The notes beneath the pieces were generated by a model. That model saw only the letters and a program-made list of their open reading frames with translations, ran no database searches and was not told the origin of the DNA. Position numbers and translations under genes: made by a program. A stretch of DNA of 64,000 nt from Micromonospora haikouensis. GTDB taxonomy: Bacteria; Actinomycetota; Actinomycetes; Mycobacteriales; Micromonosporaceae. Of the stretch, positions 12,701 through 17,595 are shown piece after piece. Where the stretch lies: assembly GCF_900091595.1 (NCBI RefSeq), contig NZ_FMCW01000017.1, positions 62,001-126,000 on the forward strand. The letters are read 5' to 3'. Position 1 is the stretch's first letter. Each line of letters opens with the position of its first letter.

Positions 12701-15596
12701 CACGGCGGTCTCCGACGGCACGGACCTGCTGGCCCGCGCCGCGTCCACCGTCGACCTGGAGGCCCTGGGCGCGGTCATGGACATGGAACGGCCCAGCGTC
12801 GGACTCGACGAACTCACCAGCCAGTTCGGCGACACCCTTCCGCGGGGCCTGTACCGGCACCTGCACACCACCGCCAACCCGCCTCCGCCCGTGGCGGCGG
12901 CCACCGGGCGCGGCGACGGCGACACCGGGGGCGGCGGCCGGGCCGATGCGGAGCCGGAGTCCGACGGCGGGGCCGACGCCATGGACACCGAAGACCTCGA
13001 CGACGCCGCCTCGGACGACGACGCGACAACCGACGATGCCATGGACGACGCGATGGACGAGGCCCCGGACCCGGCCGACTCGGACGACGACGAGGGGGCC
13101 GACGCCGGCGACGACATGGAGCTGGACGACGCCGAGGGCGACGGCGACGGGATGGACGTGGACGCGCCCGCCGCCGTCCGGTTCGCCCAGCCGCCGACCG
13201 CCGCCGGTCCGGGCCCGATCGTGTCCACACCCGTGCCCGCCGGGTTCGTCTGGCTGCCGGCCGCCGACACCGCCAACCTGGACCTCGCCGCCAGCCACCC
13301 GCACACCTCGGGCCGGTACCTCGTCTTCGCCCACGGCACCCCCACCCACCTCGCCGCCGCCGACGTCACGCTGACCGCCGCCGAGCTCGCCGCCCTCGTC
13401 CGCGCCGACCCGGCCTGGCGTCCCGGGCAGGCCGTCACCCTCGTCAGCTGCGACACCGCCGCCCGACCCGACGGGTTCGCCACCCAGCTCGCCCACCACC
13501 TCGGCGTGCCCGTCACCGCGCCCACCCACGCCGCCTGGACCACGCCCGACCACCACACCTTCACGGCACCCACCGTCTACACCGCGGACGGCCGCCCCCG
13601 ACCCGGTGCCGCCGGCACCGCCGTCTGGCACCACATCACCCCCGGCCTCGGGGCCACCACCAGCGTCGGGCCCCACCTCGACCAGCCGGCGACGGCGCCC
13701 GGCCCGGTGGCGGTGCCGTGGGGCCCGGCCACGGCACCGGTGGCCCCGCGACCGGTGCCGGCCGGGCTGCTGCTCGCCGACCCGGACGACACCGCCGCCC
13801 TCGACGCCGCGCGACGCTTCCCCGCCCGCGACGGCACGTTCGTCGTCTTCGCCGACGGCGACTCCGGCGGGATCGTCGTCGGCGACACGCCGCTGTCACC
13901 CACGCAGCTCGCGGACGCGATCCGCGCGGACCCACGCTGGACGGGGCGGCCGGTGCTGCTCGTCGCCGGGCGCACGGCGGCCGGGTCGGGCTTCGCCGAG
14001 CAGCTCGCCCGGCTGCTGCCCGGCACACCCGTCACCGCCCCGGAGGGTACGGCGTGGACCACGTCGGAGGGCCGGGCGTTCGTCGCGCCCACCCGGCTCG
14101 ACGGCGGCCGGGGCCGACCTGCGGAGCCCACCACCGCCGACCGGTGGAGGACGTTCACCGTGGACCCGGCGACGGGCCTGACGAGTGAGGAGTTCCTCGC
14201 CGCCGCGCTGCTCCCGGCGCGCCCCGACGCAGTGCCGGCGGGCGGGGAGGACCCGGTCTCCTGGGACGTGTCGGCGGCCGGACCGGGCGCGCCGGACCCC
14301 ACCGGCGACACCGACCTGGGCATCGGCGACACCGAGAACATCGTGCTCGCGGACAGCTCGGGGAAGGTGGTCGCCGTCGTCTTCCCCGTTCAGCCCCGCG
14401 ACCGCGAGCACATGCCCGAGAGCGTGCTGGGGATCGATCAGGACGGCGATCTGGGGTCCTACACGCAGACCACCAGCCTCCAACCGGACAGCGAGGAGCA
14501 GGAGCTGCCGATGCCCTTCGGCGGCCGTCGGGCGTTCGACGGACGGGAACCGGTGTACGTCTACACCCAGGGAAACCCGACGAGGTTCGCGGTGGCGTTG
14601 CGCGGCGGCGGCACCAGACTCCTCACGGGCGGGGACTTCGCCGCCCTCGTCCGGCAGACCGGCGCGTTGCGGCGGGCGCGTTCCGGGGCGCTGGCGCCGA
14701 TCCTGTTCCTGACGCCCTCCAGCGCCCGCTACCCGGGCCCGGGCGGTGCCGCGCACGACTTCTTCCGGCAGGTGCAGGAGTGGGGACATCTCGGCGAGGC
14801 GTACGGGCCGACCCAGCGGCTGGTGCCGTCCATCTTCGAGAAGAACAAGATCACTGTCTCCGACATGGGGATGTTCGTGCAGATCCCCCAGTCGCCGGGC
14901 GACCTCACCCCGGCGCCGCCGACGGCACCGGCCGTGCCCCTGGCCGTCACCGCGCCGACCGCCGCGGACCAGCCGACCAGGCGGGGACAGCCCCTGACCA
15001 TCGACGACGTCGAAGACGTCGTCGTGCGCAAGGCGGACCGGGTCGTCGGCATCGTCTTCCCGATCAAGGGCAGCACCAGGATCTGGTACGAGTTCCAGGA
15101 TGTCGCCGAGGACGACCCGCTGGACCACTACGCCCAGACCAGTGACGGCGACCCCGACAGTTTCCAGCAGGAGCTGCCGACCCCGTTCGGCGGTCGCGCG
15201 GGGCTCGGCCAGCGGCAACTGTTCTACATCAGCGCCCACGCCGAACCGGCGAGCTTCCTCGTCCGGCTGGCGGCCAGCGGCGCGCACCGCAAGCTCAGGG
15301 GCAACGAGCTGGCGTTCCTGGTGTGGCAGTCCGGCGCCCTTCTCCAGGCGCCCTCCGGCAAGCAGGCGCCGCTGCTGTTCGTGTCGTGCAGCGGCGCCCG
15401 CTATCCCGGGCCGGGTGGCGCGGTGTACGAGTTCGTGCGCAGCGTCCAGGCGTGGGGACACGACGGCGAGGCGTACGGCGGCACGCAGACCACGTGGGTG
15501 TCGCTCACCGACAAGCACAAGATCACCGTGTCCGACATGGGGACGCTCGTGGCGTTCCCCGGCTCCGGCCGGCCAGCCGGTGGGCCGCCGCCCTGA
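768..15596 (+). CDS. Giant (4,942 aa) multidomain T7SS-type effector-like protein
   Basis: One uninterrupted frame of 4,942 codons starting at ATG 768. Domains in order: CpnT/WXG100-like helical head (1-285); Pro/Gly-rich linker (285-885); His/Cys module 1 (885-1025, H916/C951); 750-residue unit ending in an ADP-ribosyltransferase (ART)-like domain (1048-1795; R1678, S1709, E1756/E1758); module 2 (H2160/C2199); second ART unit (2298-3015; R2903, E2981/E2983); Ala-rich coiled coil (3025-3590); module 3 (H3643/C3681); papain-like region with C3907, H3936, D3953; acidic Asp-rich tract (4065-4130); module 4 (H4189/C4228); module 5 (D4363/G4401, both residues lost); and two tandem C-terminal modules, of which only the second has the pair H4824/C4874. 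The His/Cys modules recall the caspase-like or 'lonely Cys' domains of giant actinobacterial proteins, a family assignment from memory. I infer an exported polymorphic toxin-like protein. No dedicated immunity gene is recognised. Confidence 0.85.
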   Translation: MPDLHISTDPEWQWVYDAILYGVGEEYPEADPTALRQMGDELLAFTNTLNEEVAGTAGLAGNMPALLSGDAAQAFEHFAQSLTTNVPVAGDISTALGQSAYDFALDAEQTQYNIAIAMFTTLWDVFLALSGGASAFMVPALIRTGSEIVSTLIAQLRSRILQRIANLTFDAIGEGFEELWQGLAAQGLQMAEGNRDKIDGNDVLLDFLAGMLIGATASGVMQAGAKWFPKVGTHRYGQEIFAAAGELLGETFLWGILGGDFNPGATVTSSVITGFTQQWAEDVGQHVRPGPQSGPGGHGQGGDGIGDPAGLDGPKTDRSGPGQDPYDSPAEKSGADGPGGDPPPYEQPPSHDDVTGGPLPVTDGGVPGGPEREPGAQRSGPPTNVDDEPEPRSTTGGSTDPTDRREPPPVTRDPVAEAGPRTRDETPPTRDGAPGGPAPLDPAPVTGPPATHESVTRPPTGPGDLPAGRDAPPLDPPTGGDTPPVDPPTDGETPPLDRDGPSRSPEHAPQRPGEQPSTLDPGRADPGETPSPVGDTPGPADPEHRVGAPEHRPAGPENRLDGPEHRSPGPESHFGDPESRPGGPATRPGDPEARPHGPGGHLPPPVDTGLRGGPLPQDAEGVTAGPTGTPRGLDGPALLGGPPVPTGPADERPDGTGLPGVVTQLTPTGPTPPGGPAAVPEAAATATAPATTAPATGTTAPATGTIRPATGTIRPATGAEGPTTAPTGPARDGTTAPPRGATTSPPRRRGHPPRDAGPRTATGSAAGPPPQVADSVVRPVEPPVGTAPPGPVAPPAEATRLTKPAQSTEEPQSSETARSSEATRSNETARSSEVARSDQTARSTEPVRATAEPPPPTRPAGGEVRPAPTDGSPQAPTDGPQPVPAGWALVDPYDTTHAEAARSFPARDGELVVFAHGTPDHLVLGDRRVTPEQLAELLQADRPQRIVLISCDTGADADGFAAKLSRLLPGTSVTAPTGTVWTTPGGHAFVAGTAYGPDGRPRPAEPDAGHGWRTFTSDAPGDTHVQEAGADLPGTPPRPVADAAGDAVAWKGNGRPYANRPVLETTEHLIFATHLEEQLGAYLYQLPRVRRAAQATVARLREVLDTFDGRPGGVWRSFIKDDPTSAGQVGDQLSAAQVDELLDDGNLRELMTAFYNAAYFHHASPDPTLKTVVQELFAGSDWDRAAQLGLDVAALQRQHKQLDTLSGALIGELAKLTGRGHTFGEGDPFALGRVAGQSEKPLTDLIALGGSQANRIARHGDQANRGGPGKFTPTHLASLGAPLSDREKRYLSGRGRRPFTAVETDGTGTVHAEPDTSWTAEGSLGVEMPLPWIGGRAGVVLDTGSRLASVWYRRTHHEAGLPVTAGISGTTARLMMAFEWLNVPGVSREDFLLAVIAWMLTFQDHSLYEILRGAEIVGSGPPVSTMAADEVYEALAALGVPAPVLRQVGDPQHRLPAAAPEGLPPAVDLADTALLEQLLPHEAAYFAKARAAHTAHGYAAVTSDELDGSLEVADELANAAYDVATAKQLTQEWLTFNSVDPKALANRLTRAHLLALQVWTGSNHSLLNAVAPAGPFTDLAAELLLEHKIREAVDLLIDLVPAEIPTILANDPVLRGLHDDMATDPDRTPERIAAAREQAQDRGREIRDAVEAELRAHFDMVVDALRQLPPADKGVVWRADWAAGGLTNPLGKMFSAYGGDDLTLSGLNSASRDERVARGILARYTNSATSHRVLIGIELAGHAGRDITPFSAKPTEQEVLFLPGARFVVTSREIDETAGIEKIMVKEVEPEGVARETLVAEAKRSVAEVSGLGVAVRNLAETVPALAEQVRALKPGLTTAIARFRDLLDRSTAPSAADGSVRKRRSRVLAAQRTTADYQHTIARAWAAVRDLEDRAQDPGNARAIVTEAERIWADLYQAGEDAHDILEAMEHEAVAANRALGQAQHVLFTDFPATESGPRTIDEAGQAVDTIEDSVTQLVAAEQESARLTHGLPADDDGLLVRSAALARNRDAATRAMLEAEAAHDHLPTQIRGLADDLRRVETAVANAEWEIGSADSALDAVRSLAEQIDDRYGRSQELARLIDELLDDLDVLVFDAANTFGPAASPLEGELTIGWVTDPVVDEQVPAGRVLVTAADGANLDAARAFPADPDRYVIFAHGTPHELDLGGGRGRSPADVARLIRDDPGWQGRPILLMSCRTAADADTGFAAALARLLDVPVTAPTGTAWSTPDGSALVAGTVLDAEGRPRPAQPGPDDGWRTFTPTADDLLAVDDLGPRLAGSAPPHTTTSAPPPHPVAWSPDSRPYGARPILDTAEYREHATRFERDLGAHLYQLPHVQHAAKATVERLREVLEAYANDGRPDGVRRSFVKDDPTSAGQVGDHLTDAEVRALLRDGNLRELMTAFYNAAYYNDAGPEATLKKVVQSIVADQDWTRADALGLDSAALRKLRRQLTGWNRTVMQGIAGIVGKGYNYAFDPFALGNITALSKKPAADTTAITASQAGRSNRLGTADFAKNLGVPGKLTPRQLAALGAALSDRERRYLTGPGRRAFTVTTADGTEQRHAQPESSWTDEGALGVELPLPWVGGRAWFDNDTTSLWYRHTHTKTGLPVVAGISGTTARLLAAFGWLKVPGVAPEHFLLAVAAWMLTSEDHSLYEILRGAEIVDVGPVVSEATSAEDVYHALATLGLPVTTLRGLADTGMLPHEAAYQAKAEAHGFKSITPGDLARAGRRRYELWQAVGQPHLASPAMLDWIATNGMDTRALTRQLTPAHFTALQAYTGSNHSLLNAVAPAPVVGTVASGLLLERAVRRSVDRLVEMVLGATPQEIPSAVSTDPAVVELLGQLQADPEKHDKADSYRQKLRDRASALAAELEAEMRAHFDMAIEAIQLLPPATGMTVWRSDWAAGKLGDPVSGKLGQYGGTQITFGTLSSASRRSRVAEEFLAGYTADGTTHPVLLELRLDGHSGRDITPLSAKPGEQEVLFLPGARFEVVSRTTNDRYEHIVVEEVTPAAIALHTFDTTAEHALFELTGIGRSIERTVDAVTDLTDAATRTAAQVDQAAADVGPPHRRVADLARQALTTLGEAKALDEQAGRDRQAALTVGERALAEIAPLVTDRPTPAAQRARQRRDALTQALRGAIAARSAAQQALQGALHATQQLDLLDRATRHAADVASRAAAYTDGVARHARQAEATAQASATTIATAIAAASVLAKQAADGTAADPRTTALLLARHRDSAGNAAADAESARSTTEAGMADAPRALADATRALAEATSHAGTAEQYRGRLDAERRHVEHHASEVARLNALVVQAAADAVDAAEIAGIEDMAALDVALTDLDAEVTAASAEAGRLTGESRSHRRTADLDRAATAGIAAAEAADGQARTACDDARAAVELAAAKVTELAAKVPAARLQPARDAQSAAQDALSRAEEALATAAGSLDGARETAERLHAYAASVHPAVAQLDRAAKDVSEATAEVARAQAAARDGAARIAAAEPHSAAARLAAREAWAAYAAAKSAHGRARAALTAAADGLARADAVAGSPEQWSAALDTALPEVTRQQRSATLLAGETTELATKVTTAAQQAAREPVPWARGDAPGDVVDLSVPAGRVLVPGSDQANLDAARAFAPDPDRYVVFAHGTPEHLVVGDRRITPAQLARMIQDDPAWGGRPVVLMACDTAASPAGAAVPSASFAETLAGLLPGTPVTAPNGTAWLAGDGQAFVAGTDYDADGRPRPAPSTEADQWRTVTVDPDTGQVDSRPDGARLGGAAHPAVAGPVSWAPSPPPPPPSWEQQAWQAFQDLQEARGSERQAEREQQLQALAGTPEQQQKLLLMVSDHVIETTKRHLYRGSANQVDHVARTGGLTHEYLGKVRSGDYFTPDQDPAVRLAQQGVVATHLHTGNCGENAALAFSLLWQLLPGVRLTQINHSLDHAFVVIGDPDSADAVICDPWPVQATATTRRDYFMSDYDGQDNFTAVSDGTDLLARAASTVDLEALGAVMDMERPSVGLDELTSQFGDTLPRGLYRHLHTTANPPPPVAAATGRGDGDTGGGGRADAEPESDGGADAMDTEDLDDAASDDDATTDDAMDDAMDEAPDPADSDDDEGADAGDDMELDDAEGDGDGMDVDAPAAVRFAQPPTAAGPGPIVSTPVPAGFVWLPAADTANLDLAASHPHTSGRYLVFAHGTPTHLAAADVTLTAAELAALVRADPAWRPGQAVTLVSCDTAARPDGFATQLAHHLGVPVTAPTHAAWTTPDHHTFTAPTVYTADGRPRPGAAGTAVWHHITPGLGATTSVGPHLDQPATAPGPVAVPWGPATAPVAPRPVPAGLLLADPDDTAALDAARRFPARDGTFVVFADGDSGGIVVGDTPLSPTQLADAIRADPRWTGRPVLLVAGRTAAGSGFAEQLARLLPGTPVTAPEGTAWTTSEGRAFVAPTRLDGGRGRPAEPTTADRWRTFTVDPATGLTSEEFLAAALLPARPDAVPAGGEDPVSWDVSAAGPGAPDPTGDTDLGIGDTENIVLADSSGKVVAVVFPVQPRDREHMPESVLGIDQDGDLGSYTQTTSLQPDSEEQELPMPFGGRRAFDGREPVYVYTQGNPTRFAVALRGGGTRLLTGGDFAALVRQTGALRRARSGALAPILFLTPSSARYPGPGGAAHDFFRQVQEWGHLGEAYGPTQRLVPSIFEKNKITVSDMGMFVQIPQSPGDLTPAPPTAPAVPLAVTAPTAADQPTRRGQPLTIDDVEDVVVRKADRVVGIVFPIKGSTRIWYEFQDVAEDDPLDHYAQTSDGDPDSFQQELPTPFGGRAGLGQRQLFYISAHAEPASFLVRLAASGAHRKLRGNELAFLVWQSGALLQAPSGKQAPLLFVSCSGARYPGPGGAVYEFVRSVQAWGHDGEAYGGTQTTWVSLTDKHKITVSDMGTLVAFPGSGRPAGGPPP
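1620..3417 (+). repeat. Pro/Gly-rich low-complexity linker with short tandem repeats
   Basis: Within the giant gene, about 600 codons encode Pro, Gly, Thr, Asp and Arg almost only. Sub-repeats are visible: GPEHR/DPESR-like units at about 2390-2570, an ATGTIRP-like unit at about 2860-2930, and an 18-base unit encoding SSETAR/SNETAR/SSEVAR at about 3190-3300. It separates the secretion-type head from the putative effector modules. Confidence 0.8.
3424..3835 (+). repeat. His/Cys (FAHGTP...SCDTG) module copy 1
   Basis: First of five roughly 135-residue modules in the giant protein. Shared order: VPAG, ARxFP, VVFAHGTP, a helix, LISCDTG, VTAPTGTxW, FVAGT, GRPRPA, WRTFT. Copy 1 has both H916 and C951. 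Confidence 0.8.
3909..6149 (+). repeat. Long unit A ending in ADP-ribosyltransferase-like domain
   Basis: About 750 residues, closely repeated at 7659-9815. Landmarks shared by both copies: DDPTSAGQVGD, LRELMTAFYNAAY, GISGTTARL, HSLYEILRGAEIV, TGSNHSLLNAVAP. The last 120 residues read like an R-S-E type ART: VVWR (R1678), LNSAS (S1709), then EQEVLFLPGARF (E1756/E1758). The function of the preceding 600 residues is not recognised. Confidence 0.7.
7144..7560 (+). repeat. His/Cys module copy 2
   Basis: Same order of motifs as copy 1, with VIFAHGTP (H2160) and LLMSCRTA (C2199). It is followed at once by long unit B, as copy 1 is by unit A, so the two were duplicated together. Confidence 0.8.
7659..9815 (+). 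repeat. Long unit B ending in ADP-ribosyltransferase-like domain
   Basis: Second copy of the unit at 3909-6149. ART-like motifs are kept: TVWR (R2903), LSSAS, and EQEVLFLPGARF (E2981/E2983). It is about 28 codons shorter than unit A, mainly in the segment after HSLYEILRGAEIV. Confidence 0.7.
11590..12040 (+). repeat. His/Cys module copy 3
   Basis: Motifs VVFAHGTP (H3643) and VLMACDTA (C3681). This copy has about nine extra residues just after the Cys motif and precedes the papain-like region rather than an ART unit. Confidence 0.8.
13225..13650 (+). repeat. His/Cys module copy 4
   Basis: Motifs LVFAHGTP (H4189) and TLVSCDTA (C4228). The rest has drifted: VTAPTHAAWTT in place of VTAPTGTxW, and WHHITP in place of WRTFT. 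Confidence 0.8.
13755..14165 (+). repeat. His/Cys module copy 5, catalytic pair lost
   Basis: The framework (VPAG, ARRFPARDG, VTAPEGTAW, FVAPT, WRTFTVD) is well kept, but FAHGTP has become FADGDS (D4363) and SCDTA has become AGRTA (G4401). A degenerate, presumably non-catalytic module. Confidence 0.8.
14320..14895 (+). repeat. C-terminal module 1, without His/Cys pair
   Basis: First of two tandem roughly 185-residue modules. Shared landmarks: VVFPxK/Q, Y(T/A)QT, QELPxPFGGR, SxARYPGPGG, WGHxGEAYG, KITVSDMG. At the positions of H4824 and C4874 in module 2 this copy has Q4601 and P4650. Confidence 0.75.
14990..15570 (+). repeat. C-terminal module 2, with His/Cys pair
   Basis: Second tandem module. 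It carries FYISAHAEP (H4824) and LFVSCSGARYPG (C4874), the same strand-His then strand-Cys arrangement as the FAHGTP modules, suggesting a related fold although the rest differs. Confidence 0.75.
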
Positions 15597-15598
15597 CC

Positions 15599-15634
15599 CG
15601 GCCCGGCCGGCCGAGGCGGCCCGGCCGGTCGGGG
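15599..15634 (+). terminator. Possible hairpin after the giant gene
   Basis: Just after the stop at 15594-15596 lies a CCGGCC-rich inverted repeat (arms around GGCC...GGCC, extended by CCGG on both sides with a bulge). There is no T tract. It may end or attenuate transcription, but such GC-rich repeats also occur by chance here. Confidence 0.3.
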
Positions 15635-15747
15635 CGCGGTGCGGTCGGGCAGTCCACCGCGCTGCCGGGGCAACGATGCGCGGGCACGGCTCGCGGGACG
15701 CCGCGCCGCCGTAGGTTGGGGCGCAACGACAGGACGGGAGGCGGGCG

Positions 15748-16812
15748 ATGACCGAACCGACGACGCTCGGGCGTTACCACGAACTGCTGCTCAGGCTGGC
15801 CGGACGGGTGTCGGACGTGGTCGTCACGGGGGCCCGGCAACGGCTGTCCGAGGGGCGCGTCGAGGACGTGGCCCGGGCGCTGCGCGCCGCGGTCGGGTCG
15901 GGCCGGCTGACCGTCGACGCCGCCGAGGCGGCGCTGCTGGCCGCCGCCCTGCCGGACGTCGACGATCCCGCCCCGCGCGACGCCGGGCGGGCGGCGGCCC
16001 TGCCGGCGTACGCCTTCGCGCCGCTGCTGCCCGGGGCTTCCCCCACGATGGTGCCGGTGGTGCTGGACCTCACGTCGACCGTGGCCGCCGACGGTGGTCC
16101 GGACGCGGCGGCCGTCGCCGTGGCGGCCACCGCGCCGGGGGCCGTCGGCCTGTGGCGGGCGTGGCGGGCGCCCAACGCCACGAACCCGGGCCGGCCGGTG
16201 CCGGTCTACCTGCTGGAGACCACGGCCGATCCTGAGGGGCAGCCCGGCATCGCCGCCGCCGTGCAGGGCGCGCTGTGGTCCGCCGGGGTCGAACACCCGC
16301 AGGTCGAGGTGTACGGTCCGGCGACCGCGCTGCCGCCGTACCAGCGGCTCGCGCGCGGCCGTTCCGCGCTGCTGTGGGCCGCGCGGCCCGCCGGCCCGGT
16401 CACGATCGCCCGGGTCTTCGACCGGGTCGACCCGGTCGCCGGGCCGCGCTTCGACCCCGGCCACGAGGTGCTGCCGGCCGGCCCGGAGCGGGACCGCGTC
16501 CTGTCCTACCTGCGCGCCGGGCACGTGCTGATGGCGACGACCGCCGGCGCACCCGACGTCGTCGAGCCGCGGCGCGGCGACGTGGTGCCGATGAGCTACC
16601 GCACCGACGGGGCCTGGATCTGGACCGACACCGTGGCGTACTACCTGGAGAGTCACGGCCTGAGCCCCGACGTCGAGCTGATGGCGCACCTACGGTCGGC
16701 CGGTGACCGTCCCGTCGTCGACTCGGTGGCCGCGCACCGCGCGATGGTGGCGCTGACCGCTCCCGTCGAGCAGCCGCCCGCCTGGACCGTCGCCGCGGCT
16801 CCGGCCCGGTGA
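15748..16812 (+). CDS. Conserved-type hypothetical protein of the T7SS-like locus
   Basis: 354 residues from ATG 15748, with a good ribosome binding site (GGGAGG, about 6 bases upstream). I do not recognise a named family. The N-terminal 90 residues are helical and Ala-rich; the middle has alternating strands and helices with many Pro-Ala turns; the C-terminal part contains RRGDVVPMSYRTDG followed by WIWTDTVAYYL, a pattern I associate with uncharacterised actinobacterial proteins encoded beside T7SS effectors. There is no signal peptide or membrane segment. It lies 151 bases after the giant gene and 6 bases before the SseB-like gene. A chaperone or immunity role for the giant effector would fit the position but is conjecture. 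Confidence 0.75.
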   Translation: MTEPTTLGRYHELLLRLAGRVSDVVVTGARQRLSEGRVEDVARALRAAVGSGRLTVDAAEAALLAAALPDVDDPAPRDAGRAAALPAYAFAPLLPGASPTMVPVVLDLTSTVAADGGPDAAAVAVAATAPGAVGLWRAWRAPNATNPGRPVPVYLLETTADPEGQPGIAAAVQGALWSAGVEHPQVEVYGPATALPPYQRLARGRSALLWAARPAGPVTIARVFDRVDPVAGPRFDPGHEVLPAGPERDRVLSYLRAGHVLMATTAGAPDVVEPRRGDVVPMSYRTDGAWIWTDTVAYYLESHGLSPDVELMAHLRSAGDRPVVDSVAAHRAMVALTAPVEQPPAWTVAAAPAR

Positions 16813-16818
16813 GGTCCG

Positions 16819-17595
16819 GTGCCCCCGACCCGAGAGGCCGCCGAGATGCAGCCTGAGCTGCCGCACGACGCCGCGCACTACTTCCTCCTGATGGACCCGG
16901 CCTGGGAGCCGGAGCCGGGCGAGGAGGTGCCGCCGCTGGAGGTGGTCGTCGGCGGATGGCCGGTGACCGACGGCGGCGACATCGGGGCGTTCCGGGCGAA
17001 CCCCGGTTACGTGCCGAGCGACGAGAACGCCCCGACGGATCCGCTGGACGCCGTGCTGCGGCTCGTCATGTCCCACCGGGCTGACGCGGAACAGTTGCAG
17101 CTCGTCCTCCGCGACTCGGCCCTCGACATCGGCATGGACGGCGACGGGCGGCCCCTGGTCGCCCGGTCCCCCGACGGCGTGCCCTGCGTGGTGGTGGCGA
17201 CCGGGCCCGCGCACCGGGCCCGCAGCGCGCCGCCGGCGTGGCGGCACGGGGACCTCGACGACCTGGTGACCCTGCTGGTCGACGGCGTCGACGTGCTGGT
17301 CAACCCGGGTGGCCCGGCCGCCACCCGGCTGACCGGCGAGTTCGTCCGCGAGACGGTGCTGATGACCGACGCGGAGGTGAGCGCCGCTGCCGGGCGCTGC
17401 CTGCGCGCCGACGACCGCGTCGCCGTCGTCCGGTGGGACACTCCCCCGGCCGACGGCGACGCGGCCCGCCCCGGCGACGGCGCTCAGCCGGCCGCGCCGA
17501 CGCCCGCCGGGGCCCCGGACGACGGCTCCATGCCCGAGCGGCACTCCGGCGAGCTGGTGCCCGACCGGAACCCGATCCCCGCGTACCGTTCGTAG
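16819..17595 (+). CDS. SseB-like T7SS-associated protein
   Basis: 258 residues from GTG 16819; the ATG at 16846 (GAGAGG upstream) is an alternative start giving 249. The N-terminal part contains GGWPVTDGGDIGAFRANPGY and an LRLVM helix, as in actinobacterial proteins annotated as type VII secretion-associated. The middle (about 115-180) has the SseB N-terminal-like pattern: a strand with CVVVAT, a W-H-G-D-L helix region and VDVLVNPGG. The last 40 residues are Pro/Ala-rich and look disordered. Its 3' end overlaps the convergent GlcNAc-transferase gene by 112 bases, unusually much for two functional genes. It is probably co-transcribed with the preceding gene. Soluble adaptor or chaperone is the likeliest role, by context. 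Confidence 0.75.
   Translation: MPPTREAAEMQPELPHDAAHYFLLMDPAWEPEPGEEVPPLEVVVGGWPVTDGGDIGAFRANPGYVPSDENAPTDPLDAVLRLVMSHRADAEQLQLVLRDSALDIGMDGDGRPLVARSPDGVPCVVVATGPAHRARSAPPAWRHGDLDDLVTLLVDGVDVLVNPGGPAATRLTGEFVRETVLMTDAEVSAAAGRCLRADDRVAVVRWDTPPADGDAARPGDGAQPAAPTPAGAPDDGSMPERHSGELVPDRNPIPAYRS

Noticed and set aside
15748..16812. Immunity gene for the giant effector
   Set aside because: The position fits, but no known immunity fold is recognisable and there is no direct evidence, so it was left as hypothetical.
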